Below, in pieces: positions 1 to 7,214 of a stretch of DNA of 64,000 nucleotides (the first letter of the stretch is position 1; every line of letters begins with the position of its first letter). Source of the stretch: Lachnospiraceae bacterium AC3007 (GTDB taxonomy: Bacteria > Bacillota > Clostridia > Lachnospirales > Lachnospiraceae); contig JHYK01000005.1 in assembly GCA_000621405.1 (NCBI GenBank), positions 124,001-188,000 on the forward strand, given 5' to 3'. Made by a program: the position numbers and the translations under genes. Under the pieces are notes generated by a model. It was not told where the DNA came from. It saw only the letters and a program-made list of their open reading frames with translations, and searched no databases.

Positions 1-152
1 GCAAGGAGCTGATTCCTGGATATCTTGATGGGATCACCGGTGTGTACCAGACTCCAAAGGGCTACTATGTTGAAGATGCTGATGTTGAAGAGTTTGATAA
101 GAACTTTCCGCCAAAGGAAAAGCTTAAGCTTCCCGGGCAGATTTTTGAGTAA
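1..152 (+). CDS. C-terminal end of an unidentified protein (partial)
   Basis: An open frame (codons from base 3) enters the window and stops with TAA at 150-152. It encodes about 49 residues ending in KLPGQIFE. I do not recognise the family. A very similar tail (LPGQIFG then stop) occurs at about 24079-24102 behind a broken ferredoxin-type gene, so members of this family occur more than once in the genome. A strong terminator follows at 206-243. Confidence 0.6.
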   Translation, partial: KELIPGYLDGITGVYQTPKGYYVEDADVEEFDKNFPPKEKLKLPGQIFE

Positions 153-205
153 ACTATAAGGAAGATATTGATTATGAATGCAATAAGTGCATAATATCCG
201 AATGT

Positions 206-243
206 AAATATGCAGATAGCAGTTGTTTATCTGCATATTTTTT
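206..243 (+). terminator. Rho-independent terminator
   Basis: A 13-bp perfect stem (AAATATGCAGATA / TATCTGCATATTT) with a 9-nt loop is followed by six T. It ends the partial gene upstream and isolates the Fic gene, whose start is 33 nt further on. Confidence 0.9.
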
Positions 244-275
244 GATAATATATATGCAATTAATGGAGGCAATAT

Positions 276-1334
276 ATGCACATATTTGATTATGGTTTCT
301 TGGACGACGGATTATTACCGGCAGAGCTGGTTAATCTTACATCCACAATATCCGCTCTTAATGCGATTTCTGAGGAAAGAAGAGGACGGAATCTGACCGT
401 TTACACGGAACTGGAAAAGATAGCCCGTATTCAGTCGGTTAAAGGTTCCAATGCTATTGAAGGAATCATTACAACGGATGCACGAATAAAGGAAATCGTA
501 GAAGGAAACAGTGCACCGGTAAACCACACGGAGATGGAGATAGCCGGGTACAGAAATGCACTGGACGAGATACATGTATCTTTTGAGAAAATCCCGATCA
601 GTGAAGAGACATTTTTGCATTTGCATCAAGTTATGACTGAGACGGCAGGATATGAAGGAGCGGGCAGGTACAAAACCGACGATAATATTATTGCCGAGAT
701 AGATGAGTTTGGACGGCGAAGAATTCGTTTTTCTCCGGTACCTGCGACAGAAACGGCTGATGCTATGGAGCAGCTCATCCTTGCATACATTGACGCCAGA
801 GATAATGCGCGGATCAATAAGCTCCTGCTTATTCCATGTGTCATATTGGATTTTTTATGCATTCATCCATTTGCGGATGGCAACGGACGGGTTTCAAGAC
901 TGCTGACGCTTCTGCTTATGTATAAGAGCGGATTCAATATCGGCAAGTATGTATCTTTCGAAGAGCAGATCAATAAGTCGAAGGAATACTACTACAACGC
1001 ACTTCAGGATTCATCTAAAGGATGGCATACGAACGAAAACACCTATACAGAGTTTATGAAGAATTTTCTTTCTACTCTATATAAGTGCTATAGGGAGCTT
1101 GATGCAAGGTTTTCCACGGTTAACGGAAAAAAACTGAAGAAGAGCGAAAGGATAGTACAAACAGTACTAAACAGTGTATTACCGATATCCAAGTCCGAGA
1201 TCTGCGGATTCTTACCGGACGTAAGTCCAACTACTGTTGAGGCAGTGCTGGGGAAAATGGTAAAAGACGGATCCGTAAAAAAGATAGGATCGGCCAGGGC
1301 AACGAAATATGTAAATGCAAAACATATCCGTTGA
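276..1334 (+). CDS. Fic family AMPylation-type protein with C-terminal winged helix
   Basis: Fic proteins usually transfer AMP from ATP to a hydroxyl of a target protein. The 352-aa product has the core motif HPFADGNGRVSR starting near residue 197, with the catalytic His, the anion-binding loop and the Asn-Gly-Arg. An inhibitory-type motif SNAIEG lies at residues 58-63 ((S/T)xxxE(G/N) type), which places it among N-terminally auto-inhibited Fic proteins. Residues about 285-345 look like a winged helix, as in Fic/DUF4172-type regulators. The start has GGAGG at 265-269, 6 nt upstream of ATG. The gene stands alone, followed by a decayed acetyltransferase. The target is unknown. Confidence 0.93.
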   Translation: MHIFDYGFLDDGLLPAELVNLTSTISALNAISEERRGRNLTVYTELEKIARIQSVKGSNAIEGIITTDARIKEIVEGNSAPVNHTEMEIAGYRNALDEIHVSFEKIPISEETFLHLHQVMTETAGYEGAGRYKTDDNIIAEIDEFGRRRIRFSPVPATETADAMEQLILAYIDARDNARINKLLLIPCVILDFLCIHPFADGNGRVSRLLTLLLMYKSGFNIGKYVSFEEQINKSKEYYYNALQDSSKGWHTNENTYTEFMKNFLSTLYKCYRELDARFSTVNGKKLKKSERIVQTVLNSVLPISKSEICGFLPDVSPTTVEAVLGKMVKDGSVKKIGSARATKYVNAKHIR

Positions 1335-1399
1335 TTTTTTGTTACCCAAAGAAAACGACGTCAAGACTGTAGTTTTGTTGGGCAACAAATTTTCGAAGG

Positions 1400-1702
1400 C
1401 ATAGGATTATATTGAAATAGGGATAGATGCTGAAGATTACTATAGGATAAAGGATTCAAAAAGGGATACATAATAATATAATCCTTATTGGAAGTGCTGC
1501 TCTGAAAGGAAATGAAATCGATGATCTGATTGTTGCACCGGAATATCAAGGCCGTGGAATAGGGAGAGAAATCTTTCTCTGGGCATTGGAACATATTTCG
1601 AATGATCCAGTTATCATTCATGTGGCTGACTGGAATAAAAGAGCAATTCAGTTATATAAGAGCTGCGGCTTTGAGATCACGAACACTTTTGAGATAAGTT
1701 GA
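1400..1702 (+). pseudogene. GNAT acetyltransferase remnant (frameshifted)
   Basis: Two frames together read as a GNAT. Bases about 1413-1472 give EIGIDAEDYYRIKD and then a stop. Another frame, open from 1451, continues as GSAALKGNEIDDLIVAPEYQ and GRGIGREIFL, the acetyl-CoA-binding QGRGIG pyrophosphate loop, and ends ...LYKSCGFEITNTFEIS with TGA at 1700-1702. The N-terminus is missing and a frameshift lies near 1470. The stop codon falls inside the first copy of the 23-bp-pitch repeats described below. Confidence 0.75.
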
Positions 1703-1787
1703 GCTTTGAAATATCTTATACTGTGACTTTGGAATAGCCTACATGTTGACTTTGGAATATCCTAATATTATAATTTAGAATATCCTA
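1701..1787 (+). repeat. Four 18-bp direct repeats at 23-bp pitch, probable operator array
   Basis: Copies start at 1701, 1724, 1747 and 1770. The consensus is close to TGACTTTGGAATATCCTA: copy 2 has TAGCC, copy 3 matches fully, and copies 1 and 4 are degenerate at the left. The pitch is exactly 23 bp, about two helical turns, so bound proteins would sit on nearly the same face. The array ends 19 nt before the ATPase start and overlaps any promoter of that gene. Autoregulation is inferred, not shown. Confidence 0.7.
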
Positions 1788-1806
1788 AAACCTGGAGGTT
1801 TTGTTT

Positions 1807-2964
1807 ATGATACAGAGAAATGCTTATGCTGCTCTTATGAGGCTTGCTAAGCAATTTCCGGTCGTTGCCATTACAGGCCCAAGACAGAGCGGAAAGTCGA
1901 CATTAACAAAATATGCATTCCCGGAAAAGAAGTATATTTCCTTTGATGATAAGAATCTAAGAGAACTTGCCAAGTCAAATCCGGGTGATTTCTTAAAAGC
2001 TTTTCCGGATGGATTGATTATTGACGAAGCCCAAAAAGTTCCTGAAATATTTGATGCTGTAAAACTAATAATTGATAAGGGCGATTATACCCTGGGTAAA
2101 TACATTCTTACGGGATCCAGCCAGTTTAGATTAAAACAGAATATTACCGATAGCCTCGCAGGTAGAGTCGGCTTGTTAAAACTGCTTCCTTTTTCTATGG
2201 CGGAACTTAAAGAAGCCGGATTGTTGCCGGATGAACCATATGATATTTTCTTTAAGGGATTCTACCCGCCATTGCATGACGTGGACAAGCATTTCCATTT
2301 GGATGATTGGTTTGAAAACTATATAGACACATATTTGGATTTGGACGTTAAGGATCAGATAAATGCCGACAATTTAAGTGCATTTCGTACATTTATTCAG
2401 ATTTGTGCACTTTACAGTGGGCAGATGATAAATTATGACAGCATTTCCAGAAATATTGGAGTTTCTGCTGTGACAATTAAAAACTGGTGTTCAATTCTCG
2501 AGGCATCATATATTATTCATTTTCTTGAACCTGATAGCAATAATCTCGGAAGAACAATTGTAAAAACACCTAAATTGTATTTTGTTGATTCCGGATTGAT
2601 GTGCTATTTGCTACGACTTGAATCAAAAGAAGAGTTACTGCTTGACGATCATAAGGGGGCTGTTGTTGAAACGGCTGCAGTATCTGAATTGCTGAAAAAG
2701 AGATATAATGACGCGAAAAAGGCAAATCTGACTTATTACAGAGATAAGAATGGGTTTGAAGTAGACATTATTACCGATTGGAAGAAAAACTTCGCAATAG
2801 AAGTAAAGAGTAAATCTGACATAGAAAAGAAGCTATCTTCCAGCGTAAGGACATATGTTGGTTTAAGACCGGACGATGTACAGGGAAGTGTATTCTACTT
2901 AGGGGACGTATCATGTGAGATAAACGGAGTAAGATATGTATCCTGGAATGAATGGGGGTTATAG
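1807..2964 (+). CDS. AAA+ ATPase with DUF4143 C-terminal domain
   Basis: 385 aa. The N-terminal AAA domain has a Walker A GPRQSGKST at residues 24-32, a Walker B-like LIIDEAQKVP near residue 70 and a sensor-like LTGSSQF. The C-terminal half has the DUF4143 layout ending in a nuclease-like strand (FEVDIITDWKKNFAIEVKSK) with D/E/K spacing resembling a PD-(D/E)xK fold. The function of these widespread orphan ATPases is poorly defined. I chose ATG 1807 because GGAGG at 1794-1798 is 8 nt away; the TTG at 1801 is too close. The gene is preceded by the four-copy repeat array. Confidence 0.9.
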   Translation: MIQRNAYAALMRLAKQFPVVAITGPRQSGKSTLTKYAFPEKKYISFDDKNLRELAKSNPGDFLKAFPDGLIIDEAQKVPEIFDAVKLIIDKGDYTLGKYILTGSSQFRLKQNITDSLAGRVGLLKLLPFSMAELKEAGLLPDEPYDIFFKGFYPPLHDVDKHFHLDDWFENYIDTYLDLDVKDQINADNLSAFRTFIQICALYSGQMINYDSISRNIGVSAVTIKNWCSILEASYIIHFLEPDSNNLGRTIVKTPKLYFVDSGLMCYLLRLESKEELLLDDHKGAVVETAAVSELLKKRYNDAKKANLTYYRDKNGFEVDIITDWKKNFAIEVKSKSDIEKKLSSSVRTYVGLRPDDVQGSVFYLGDVSCEINGVRYVSWNEWGL

Positions 2965-3174
2965 ATTTGTTTAATCAACGAAACTACTGCCGAAAGCGGC
3001 GTGCTTCTTGAGCGCGTGAGCAATCGAAAAGCAGATTCCTATGTGAAACTGAATGTGAAGATGGCGAAATACATGTCCAAGGAAGAGCTAAGGGAAGCTT
3101 ATGTTGAGGCTATGATCGAATTGGAAGAGATTCATCGGAAGGAAAAGTATGGAAATAAAAGTAATCCTCGGTGA
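2965..3174 (+). pseudogene. C-terminal fragment of an unidentified protein
   Basis: Directly after the ATPase stop and in the same frame, about 69 codons stay open to TGA 3172-3174. They encode a helical, charged sequence including NRKADSYVKLNVKMAKYMSK and EAMIELEEIHRKEKY. No convincing start with a ribosome site is seen, so this is probably the tail of a lost gene. Its 3' end overlaps the macrodomain start, and its GGAAGG serves as that gene's ribosome site. Confidence 0.4.
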
Positions 3175-3661
3175 TATTACAAAACAGAATGATGTTGAAG
3201 CTATCGTTAATGCTGCGAATGAGTCATTGCTCGGTGGTGGCGGTGTTGACGGAGCTATACATCGTGCCGCTGGCCCGGGCTTGTTGGAGGAGTGCAGAAC
3301 ATTACACGGATGCCCAACCGGAGAAGCGAAGATCACCGGTGCTTATAATCTGCCCTGCAATTTTGTAATCCATACCGTAGGCCCGATATGGCATGGAGGC
3401 AAGAAGGGTGAGCCGGAGCTACTTAGAAGTTGTTATCTAAACTCACTCAAGATTGCTAAGGAAAAAGGTATTCGTAAGATAGCCTTCCCTTCTATATCGA
3501 CAGGCGTGTATGGATATCCTGTAAACAACGCCGCTACAGTTGCGCTTATAGCTGTAAAGAACTATACCGAAGATAACCCGGAGGCATTTGATCTTATCGA
3601 GTGGGTTTGCTTTGATGAGAATACCTTGAAAGCATATTCCACTGAAATAAACAGGATATAA
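3149..3661 (+). CDS. Macrodomain ADP-ribose-binding protein (YmdB-like O-acetyl-ADP-ribose deacetylase family)
   Basis: 170 aa covering one complete macrodomain. Visible motifs are the adenine/ribose-binding NAANESLLGGGGVDGAIHRA (residues about 24-43) and the distal-ribose loop SISTGVYGYP near residue 117. Members hydrolyse O-acetyl-ADP-ribose or remove ADP-ribose from proteins. GGAAGG sits 6 nt upstream of ATG. A Fic gene lies less than 3 kb upstream, so two nucleotidyl-modification genes share this cassette zone; a functional link is not shown. Confidence 0.92.
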   Translation: MEIKVILGDITKQNDVEAIVNAANESLLGGGGVDGAIHRAAGPGLLEECRTLHGCPTGEAKITGAYNLPCNFVIHTVGPIWHGGKKGEPELLRSCYLNSLKIAKEKGIRKIAFPSISTGVYGYPVNNAATVALIAVKNYTEDNPEAFDLIEWVCFDENTLKAYSTEINRI

Positions 3662-4047
3662 TCCGGCTTTTATACGGATATCAATGTATTCGATAAGAAG
3701 GATGAGATTCTTGAATTCCCGCTCCTATGTATGGCTGCAAAACCGTTTCCGCTGGATGAAAACAATAATATTATTCCATGCAATATAATATGAAAAATTT
3801 TACCCTTGGGAAACGACATCGGGACTGGTTTTTGGGGTATTGAATATTGTGGAGATGGCTCAAATGCTGATGAAATAGGGACATACGAACAGGGGCAGAG
3901 GGTGCTCTTTGGAAGATCGTCAGAGAATCTGATATGAAGAAGGAATACTCGCATGAATTGCTTGAAGAATACAAAGACAGAATAGATATTCAGTAGAAAA
4001 TGTCATTGGATAATCAGTGAAATCGCATTTGAAGGAGGACAATCAAA
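3662..4047 (+). other. Gene-free stretch with decayed coding remnants
   Basis: After the macrodomain stop the same frame runs open to 3793 and gives DINVFDKKDEILEFPLLCMA and CNII-stop. A second piece (about 3849-3935) reads GDGSNADEIGTYEQGQRVLF, and a third (about 3910-3996) ends EYSHELLEEYKDRIDIQ-stop. They look like shreds of one or more real proteins, but I cannot name the family. No promoter or RNA structure stands out before the TfoX ribosome site at 4034-4038. Confidence 0.45.
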
Positions 4048-4362
4048 GTGAATGAATTTAATGAATATGTTCGCGATATTTTTTCTGAATACGGAGAAAT
4101 TGTCATAAAATCTATGATGGGCGGATACCTTGTGTATTTCAACGGCAAGCTGGTGGGGGATATTTGCGGCAATGAACTGTTTTTAAAGAGAACAGCAACA
4201 TCGGACAGACTCCTTGCAGAGTCGGAACTGCGTTATCCGTATGAAGGTTCAAAGACACTGATGCACGTATTCGACAGATTTGAGGACACAGATCTGATCG
4301 CAGAATTACTGGAAGGCATGTATGCAGAACTGCCGCAAAAGAAACCCAAGAAAGCCAAATAA
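4048..4362 (+). CDS. TfoX N-terminal domain protein
   Basis: 104 aa forming a single TfoX_N domain: MMGGYLVYFNGKLVGDICGN followed by LFLKRTATSDRLL and a helical end with a lysine-rich tail. In gamma-proteobacteria TfoX is a competence regulator. In Firmicutes stand-alone TfoX_N proteins have no established role. The start is GTG at 4048, with GGAGG at 4034-4038 nine nt upstream; the ATG 4 nt later is out of frame. Monocistronic by appearance. Confidence 0.85.
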   Translation: MNEFNEYVRDIFSEYGEIVIKSMMGGYLVYFNGKLVGDICGNELFLKRTATSDRLLAESELRYPYEGSKTLMHVFDRFEDTDLIAELLEGMYAELPQKKPKKAK

Positions 4363-4426
4363 AAATTAAAGAATTTATAATACAAAATGGGATTCATAAT
4401 CCCTGATTGCCAAAAAGGAACAAATA

Positions 4427-4837
4427 ATGAATAAGATACGATCTTACATCATAGGGATATCCGCGGTCATCTTATGTATCATATGTTTTGCATTGGTATA
4501 TATCAGGCTTTCGCCCAGGCCGGATGCAAACGCAGAGAAGGCATATACACTTGAAGTGTCGGATGGAAATAAAAACATCCTGTATCACGGAAAGACTGAT
4601 TCGCTGTATCTGTCGGGGCTGTTGGACGAATTGAAGAAGTCGGATGGTTTTGAATATGAGAGTTCATCGGATGCTTACGGAGTGTATATCACATCCGTAA
4701 ACGGCATCAAAGCGGATACCGGAAAGAAAACTTATTGGGCGATATATGTGAATGGTGAGTTCGGCCAACACGGAGCAGATACGCAGCCGGTGAATGATGG
4801 GGATGCATATGCCCTGAAACTGGAACGTTATGAGTGA
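4427..4837 (+). CDS. Membrane-anchored DUF4430 protein
   Basis: 136 aa with one N-terminal membrane segment (residues about 6-27, IIGISAVILCIICFALVYI) and an extracellular DUF4430 domain. The domain shows the typical GLLDEL, Y(I)TSVNGI and YWAIYVNGE blocks, as in the C-terminal part of transcobalamin-like proteins. It overlaps the following ECF S-component gene by 8 nt. This pairing suggests a surface substrate-capture protein for that transporter. The ligand is unknown; a cobalamin-like compound is possible by domain analogy only. Confidence 0.8.
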   Translation: MNKIRSYIIGISAVILCIICFALVYIRLSPRPDANAEKAYTLEVSDGNKNILYHGKTDSLYLSGLLDELKKSDGFEYESSSDAYGVYITSVNGIKADTGKKTYWAIYVNGEFGQHGADTQPVNDGDAYALKLERYE

Positions 4838-5339
4838 TCTTAGACTATCAACAAAAGATATTGCATATCTGGGGATTTCCCTTGCGATACTGGAGGCGTC
4901 CAAACTGGCACTGGATCTGTTGCCCAACGTGGAAGCCATAACTCTTCTTTTTATCGTGTATACATTATTTTACGGCAGAAAAACGATTTATGTGGCAGTG
5001 GGATTTACTGTTATTGAATGTTTTCTCAAAGGTATTAATGTATGGTCTGTTATGTACCTGTATATATGGCCGCTGTTGATCGTTCTTGTATTTATAGCCG
5101 GCAGACATAAGGCAGGACGTGTGTTTTATTGTATATTGTCTGCGTTCTTCGGGCTGTTTTTCGGGCTGTTTTGTTCGATCCCATATCTGTTCATAGGCGG
5201 ATGGAGCATGGCAGTGACCTGGTGGGTTGCCGGGATACCGTATGACATTATCCATTGCGTCAGTAACTTTGCATTATGTCTGTTGCTCTTCAAACCGCTT
5301 TGCGCGATCATGAGGAGAGTGACATCGGAATGGCAATAA
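4830..5339 (+). CDS. ECF transporter S component
   Basis: 169 aa with five to six predicted membrane helices, e.g. LYIWPLLIVLVFIAGR and AFFGLFFGLFCSIPYLFIGG, in the usual length and glycine/aromatic pattern of ECF S components. S components bind a vitamin-like substrate and dock on shared EcfA/A'/T energising subunits, which are not in this window. The 8-nt overlap with the DUF4430 gene indicates translational coupling. Substrate not assignable from sequence. Confidence 0.8.
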   Translation: MSDLRLSTKDIAYLGISLAILEASKLALDLLPNVEAITLLFIVYTLFYGRKTIYVAVGFTVIECFLKGINVWSVMYLYIWPLLIVLVFIAGRHKAGRVFYCILSAFFGLFFGLFCSIPYLFIGGWSMAVTWWVAGIPYDIIHCVSNFALCLLLFKPLCAIMRRVTSEWQ

Positions 5340-5401
5340 GTATATGATCGGTACCGGACAGAGACCTCGCCGGCGCTTGCTTAATTAAATAAAAAAATGT
5401 A

Positions 5402-5432
5402 TTGACTCTCACATTATGTGAGGGAATATCGT
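5402..5432 (+). promoter_or_regulatory. MerR-type promoter with palindrome in a 19-bp spacer
   Basis: -35 TTGACT (5402-5407) and -10 TATCGT (5427-5432) are separated by 19 bp, the over-long spacer typical of MerR-activated promoters. The spacer contains the dyad CTCACATTATGTGAG (5408-5422). It drives the MerR gene starting at 5475, so autoregulation is likely. Confidence 0.85.
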
Positions 5433-5474
5433 AGAGGTGAGCTCAGAAATATTAAATCCATGGAGGTAGATTAA

Positions 5475-6278
5475 ATGCTTAAAATTGGAGAATTTTCAAA
5501 ACTATCCAGAGTGAGCATCAGAATGCTTCGCCACTACGATGATATCGGACTCCTGAAGCCGGCAGAGACAGATGATCTTACCGGATACCGCTATTATCGC
5601 GAGGACCAGCTGTTCGTAGCTGCAAGGATCACAGCACTGAAGGATATGGGATTTTCCCTGACAGATATAGTGCGTGTTCTTGAAATATACGAAGATAAGG
5701 AGAAACTTGATGAGTTCCTGATCTCCAGACAAAAGGAACTGGATAAACAGGCGAAGGAGACGGAGTATAAACTGATGCTTCTGGATACAGCCAGAAAGAG
5801 GCTGAGAAAGGAGCAAAAAATGAGTTTTGATGTTACCGTAAAGACTATACCTGAGAGGTATGCTGCAACAGTACAGATGGTGGTGCCACGATATGAGGAT
5901 GAGGGACTGCTCTGGAATACCATGAGGCAGGAATGTAAGGACCTGGTACCGTCGGATCCCTGCCTGGCGGCAGCGGAATTCCTTGATGATGAGTTTAAGG
6001 AAGAGAATGTCGAGATCATCGCCTGGATGACTGTAAAGGGGAACCATGCAGATACGGAGCATGTGAAGTTTAAGACACTTCCTTCAGTAAAGGTTGCCAG
6101 CTGTATTGTAAAAGGCAGTTACGAAGGGATATCGGATGCATATGCTGCCGTGGTATCCTGGATCAATGCAAACGGTTACAAGATGGCGGGACACATGTTC
6201 AATATCTATCATGTGAGTCCTGCTCAGACACAGGATCCGGAGGAATATGTTACGGAAGCATGTTTTCCGGTTGAATGA
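5475..6278 (+). CDS. MerR-family regulator with GyrI-like effector-binding domain
   Basis: 267 aa. Residues 1-70 are a MerR winged helix (IGEFSKLSRVSIRMLRHYDD), then a coiled-coil dimer helix (about 75-118), then a GyrI/BmrR-C-like ligand domain (about 122-267) ending EEYVTEACFPVE, whose acidic end is typical of drug-binding pockets. It would untwist the 19-bp-spaced promoter immediately upstream when a small hydrophobic ligand binds. No efflux gene follows directly, so its other targets are unknown. The ribosome site GGAGG lies at about 5462-5466. Confidence 0.92.
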   Translation: MLKIGEFSKLSRVSIRMLRHYDDIGLLKPAETDDLTGYRYYREDQLFVAARITALKDMGFSLTDIVRVLEIYEDKEKLDEFLISRQKELDKQAKETEYKLMLLDTARKRLRKEQKMSFDVTVKTIPERYAATVQMVVPRYEDEGLLWNTMRQECKDLVPSDPCLAAAEFLDDEFKEENVEIIAWMTVKGNHADTEHVKFKTLPSVKVASCIVKGSYEGISDAYAAVVSWINANGYKMAGHMFNIYHVSPAQTQDPEEYVTEACFPVE

Positions 6279-6290
6279 TCAAAAAAAAGA

Positions 6291-6315
6291 GCCGGGAAGT
6301 TACACGCTTCCCGGC
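6291..6315. terminator. Strong hairpin, probable bidirectional terminator
   Basis: A 9-bp stem GCCGGGAAG / CTTCCCGGC with a 7-nt loop lies 13 nt after the MerR stop. Eight A precede it, so the T-tract is best on the minus strand; on the + strand only GATCTTT follows. Confidence 0.6.
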
Positions 6316-6328
6316 GATCTTTAATGTG

Positions 6329-6419
6329 CTGGCAATTATCGGATACGATCCGGAAGCGAGGGTTATCGCTATACAAAGGATGTAAAGAAGTATATGGAGA
6401 CATAAATATCTGTCTTTGA
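6329..6419 (+). pseudogene. Mosaic remnant: DUF3795 tail joined to a TraX gene with internal deletion
   Basis: Bases 6329-6360 resemble the 3' part of the intact DUF3795 gene at about 19085-19120 (GGCAATTATCGG then GAYCCGGAAGCGAGG-like sequence). Bases 6358-6394 match the TraX gene at about 18070-18110 (EGYxYTKDVKKY), and 6395-6419 match the TraX 3' end (GGAGACATAAA-ATCTGTCTTTGA). The roughly 500 bp between these TraX parts are missing, with AGTATA shared at both break points. Seen directly by comparison inside the window. Confidence 0.7.
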
Positions 6420-6465
6420 AGAATAGACGCGATAAGACGGTTTTATTTTACAAACTTTTGATAAC

Positions 6466-6490
6466 TATAATAAGGCTAAGGGTTATTAGC
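6466..6490 (+). promoter_or_regulatory. -10 box plus GCTAA-N6-TTAGC dyad (fifth, partial copy of the TetR-type operator)
   Basis: TATAAT (6466-6471) is followed after 3 nt by GCTAAGGGTTATTAGC (6475-6490). This is the same geometry as the downstream dyad of the four full sites at 8123, 10998, 18738 and 24173. The upstream dyad in the -35/-10 spacer is not preserved here. The HAD gene starts at 6519. Confidence 0.65.
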
Positions 6491-6518
6491 GGATTTGAGA
6501 AAGTGAGATCATGAAATA

Positions 6519-7121
6519 ATGCGTATCTATGTTGATTTTGACGATTGCCTGTGCGAGACAGGAAGGGCCTTCTCAAAGCTTGCGCTGGAAATGTTCAATA
6601 AGAACGTTCCTTATGACCAGATTTATTATTTTGAACTGGACAGGTCTTTTGATCTGAATGCGGAACAATACGAGCGGTTTATGCTTCGGGGGCACGAGCC
6701 GGAGATACTGTTGTCGTATGATGCGACGCCGGGAGCTGCGGAGACCATAAATGAATGGATTTCCTGCGGGCACGAGGTGTCGATCATTACCGGCCGCCCA
6801 TCAAGCGTTTATGAGCCATCCCGTATATGGCTTGATGAGCATGGACTTAAGAACGCCAGACTGTACTGTCTTAATAAATATGGAAGGAATTACTTTATCA
6901 AAAACAGTAACAGCACTCTTGAACTTGAAGACTATTACAGGATGAAGTTTGATTACGCAATTGAGGATTCCCCAAAGGCGTTCAGATTTTTCGAACATCT
7001 GCCGGAACTTAAGGTTTTGGTGTTTGACAGACCCTGGAACAGAGAATGTGTTTTTCCGAATAGCAACTATCAAAGATGCGCCGATTGGGAGAGCATTCGC
7101 AAGATCGTTACAGATGAGTGA
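6519..7121 (+). CDS. HAD-superfamily 5'-nucleotidase-like protein (NT5C / COG5663 type)
   Basis: 200 aa. Motif I is DFDDCLCETG at residues 5-14, with the nucleophile Asp and the Asp two residues on. Motif II is SIITGRPS near residue 90. Motif III/IV is around YAIEDSPKAFRFF (about 147-159). The length and the DFDD start fit 5'(3')-deoxyribonucleotidase-like proteins that dephosphorylate nucleotides or small phosphoesters. The operator copy at 6475-6490 lies 28 nt upstream, so it may belong to the TetR-controlled set. The ribosome site before ATG 6519 is weak. Confidence 0.82.
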   Translation: MRIYVDFDDCLCETGRAFSKLALEMFNKNVPYDQIYYFELDRSFDLNAEQYERFMLRGHEPEILLSYDATPGAAETINEWISCGHEVSIITGRPSSVYEPSRIWLDEHGLKNARLYCLNKYGRNYFIKNSNSTLELEDYYRMKFDYAIEDSPKAFRFFEHLPELKVLVFDRPWNRECVFPNSNYQRCADWESIRKIVTDE

Positions 7122-7214
7122 GACAGTTCGAATGTATATCTTTTAAAAGACGGAACATCGTTTCAGAAACCCATTGAAGAGAAGGATGCATGGAGATAAG
7201 GGGGAACTTCTTAA

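Noticed and set aside
1335-1390. Inverted repeat CCCAA...TTGGG downstream of the Fic gene as a terminator
   Set aside because: The stem is interrupted, the loop is long and no T tract follows.
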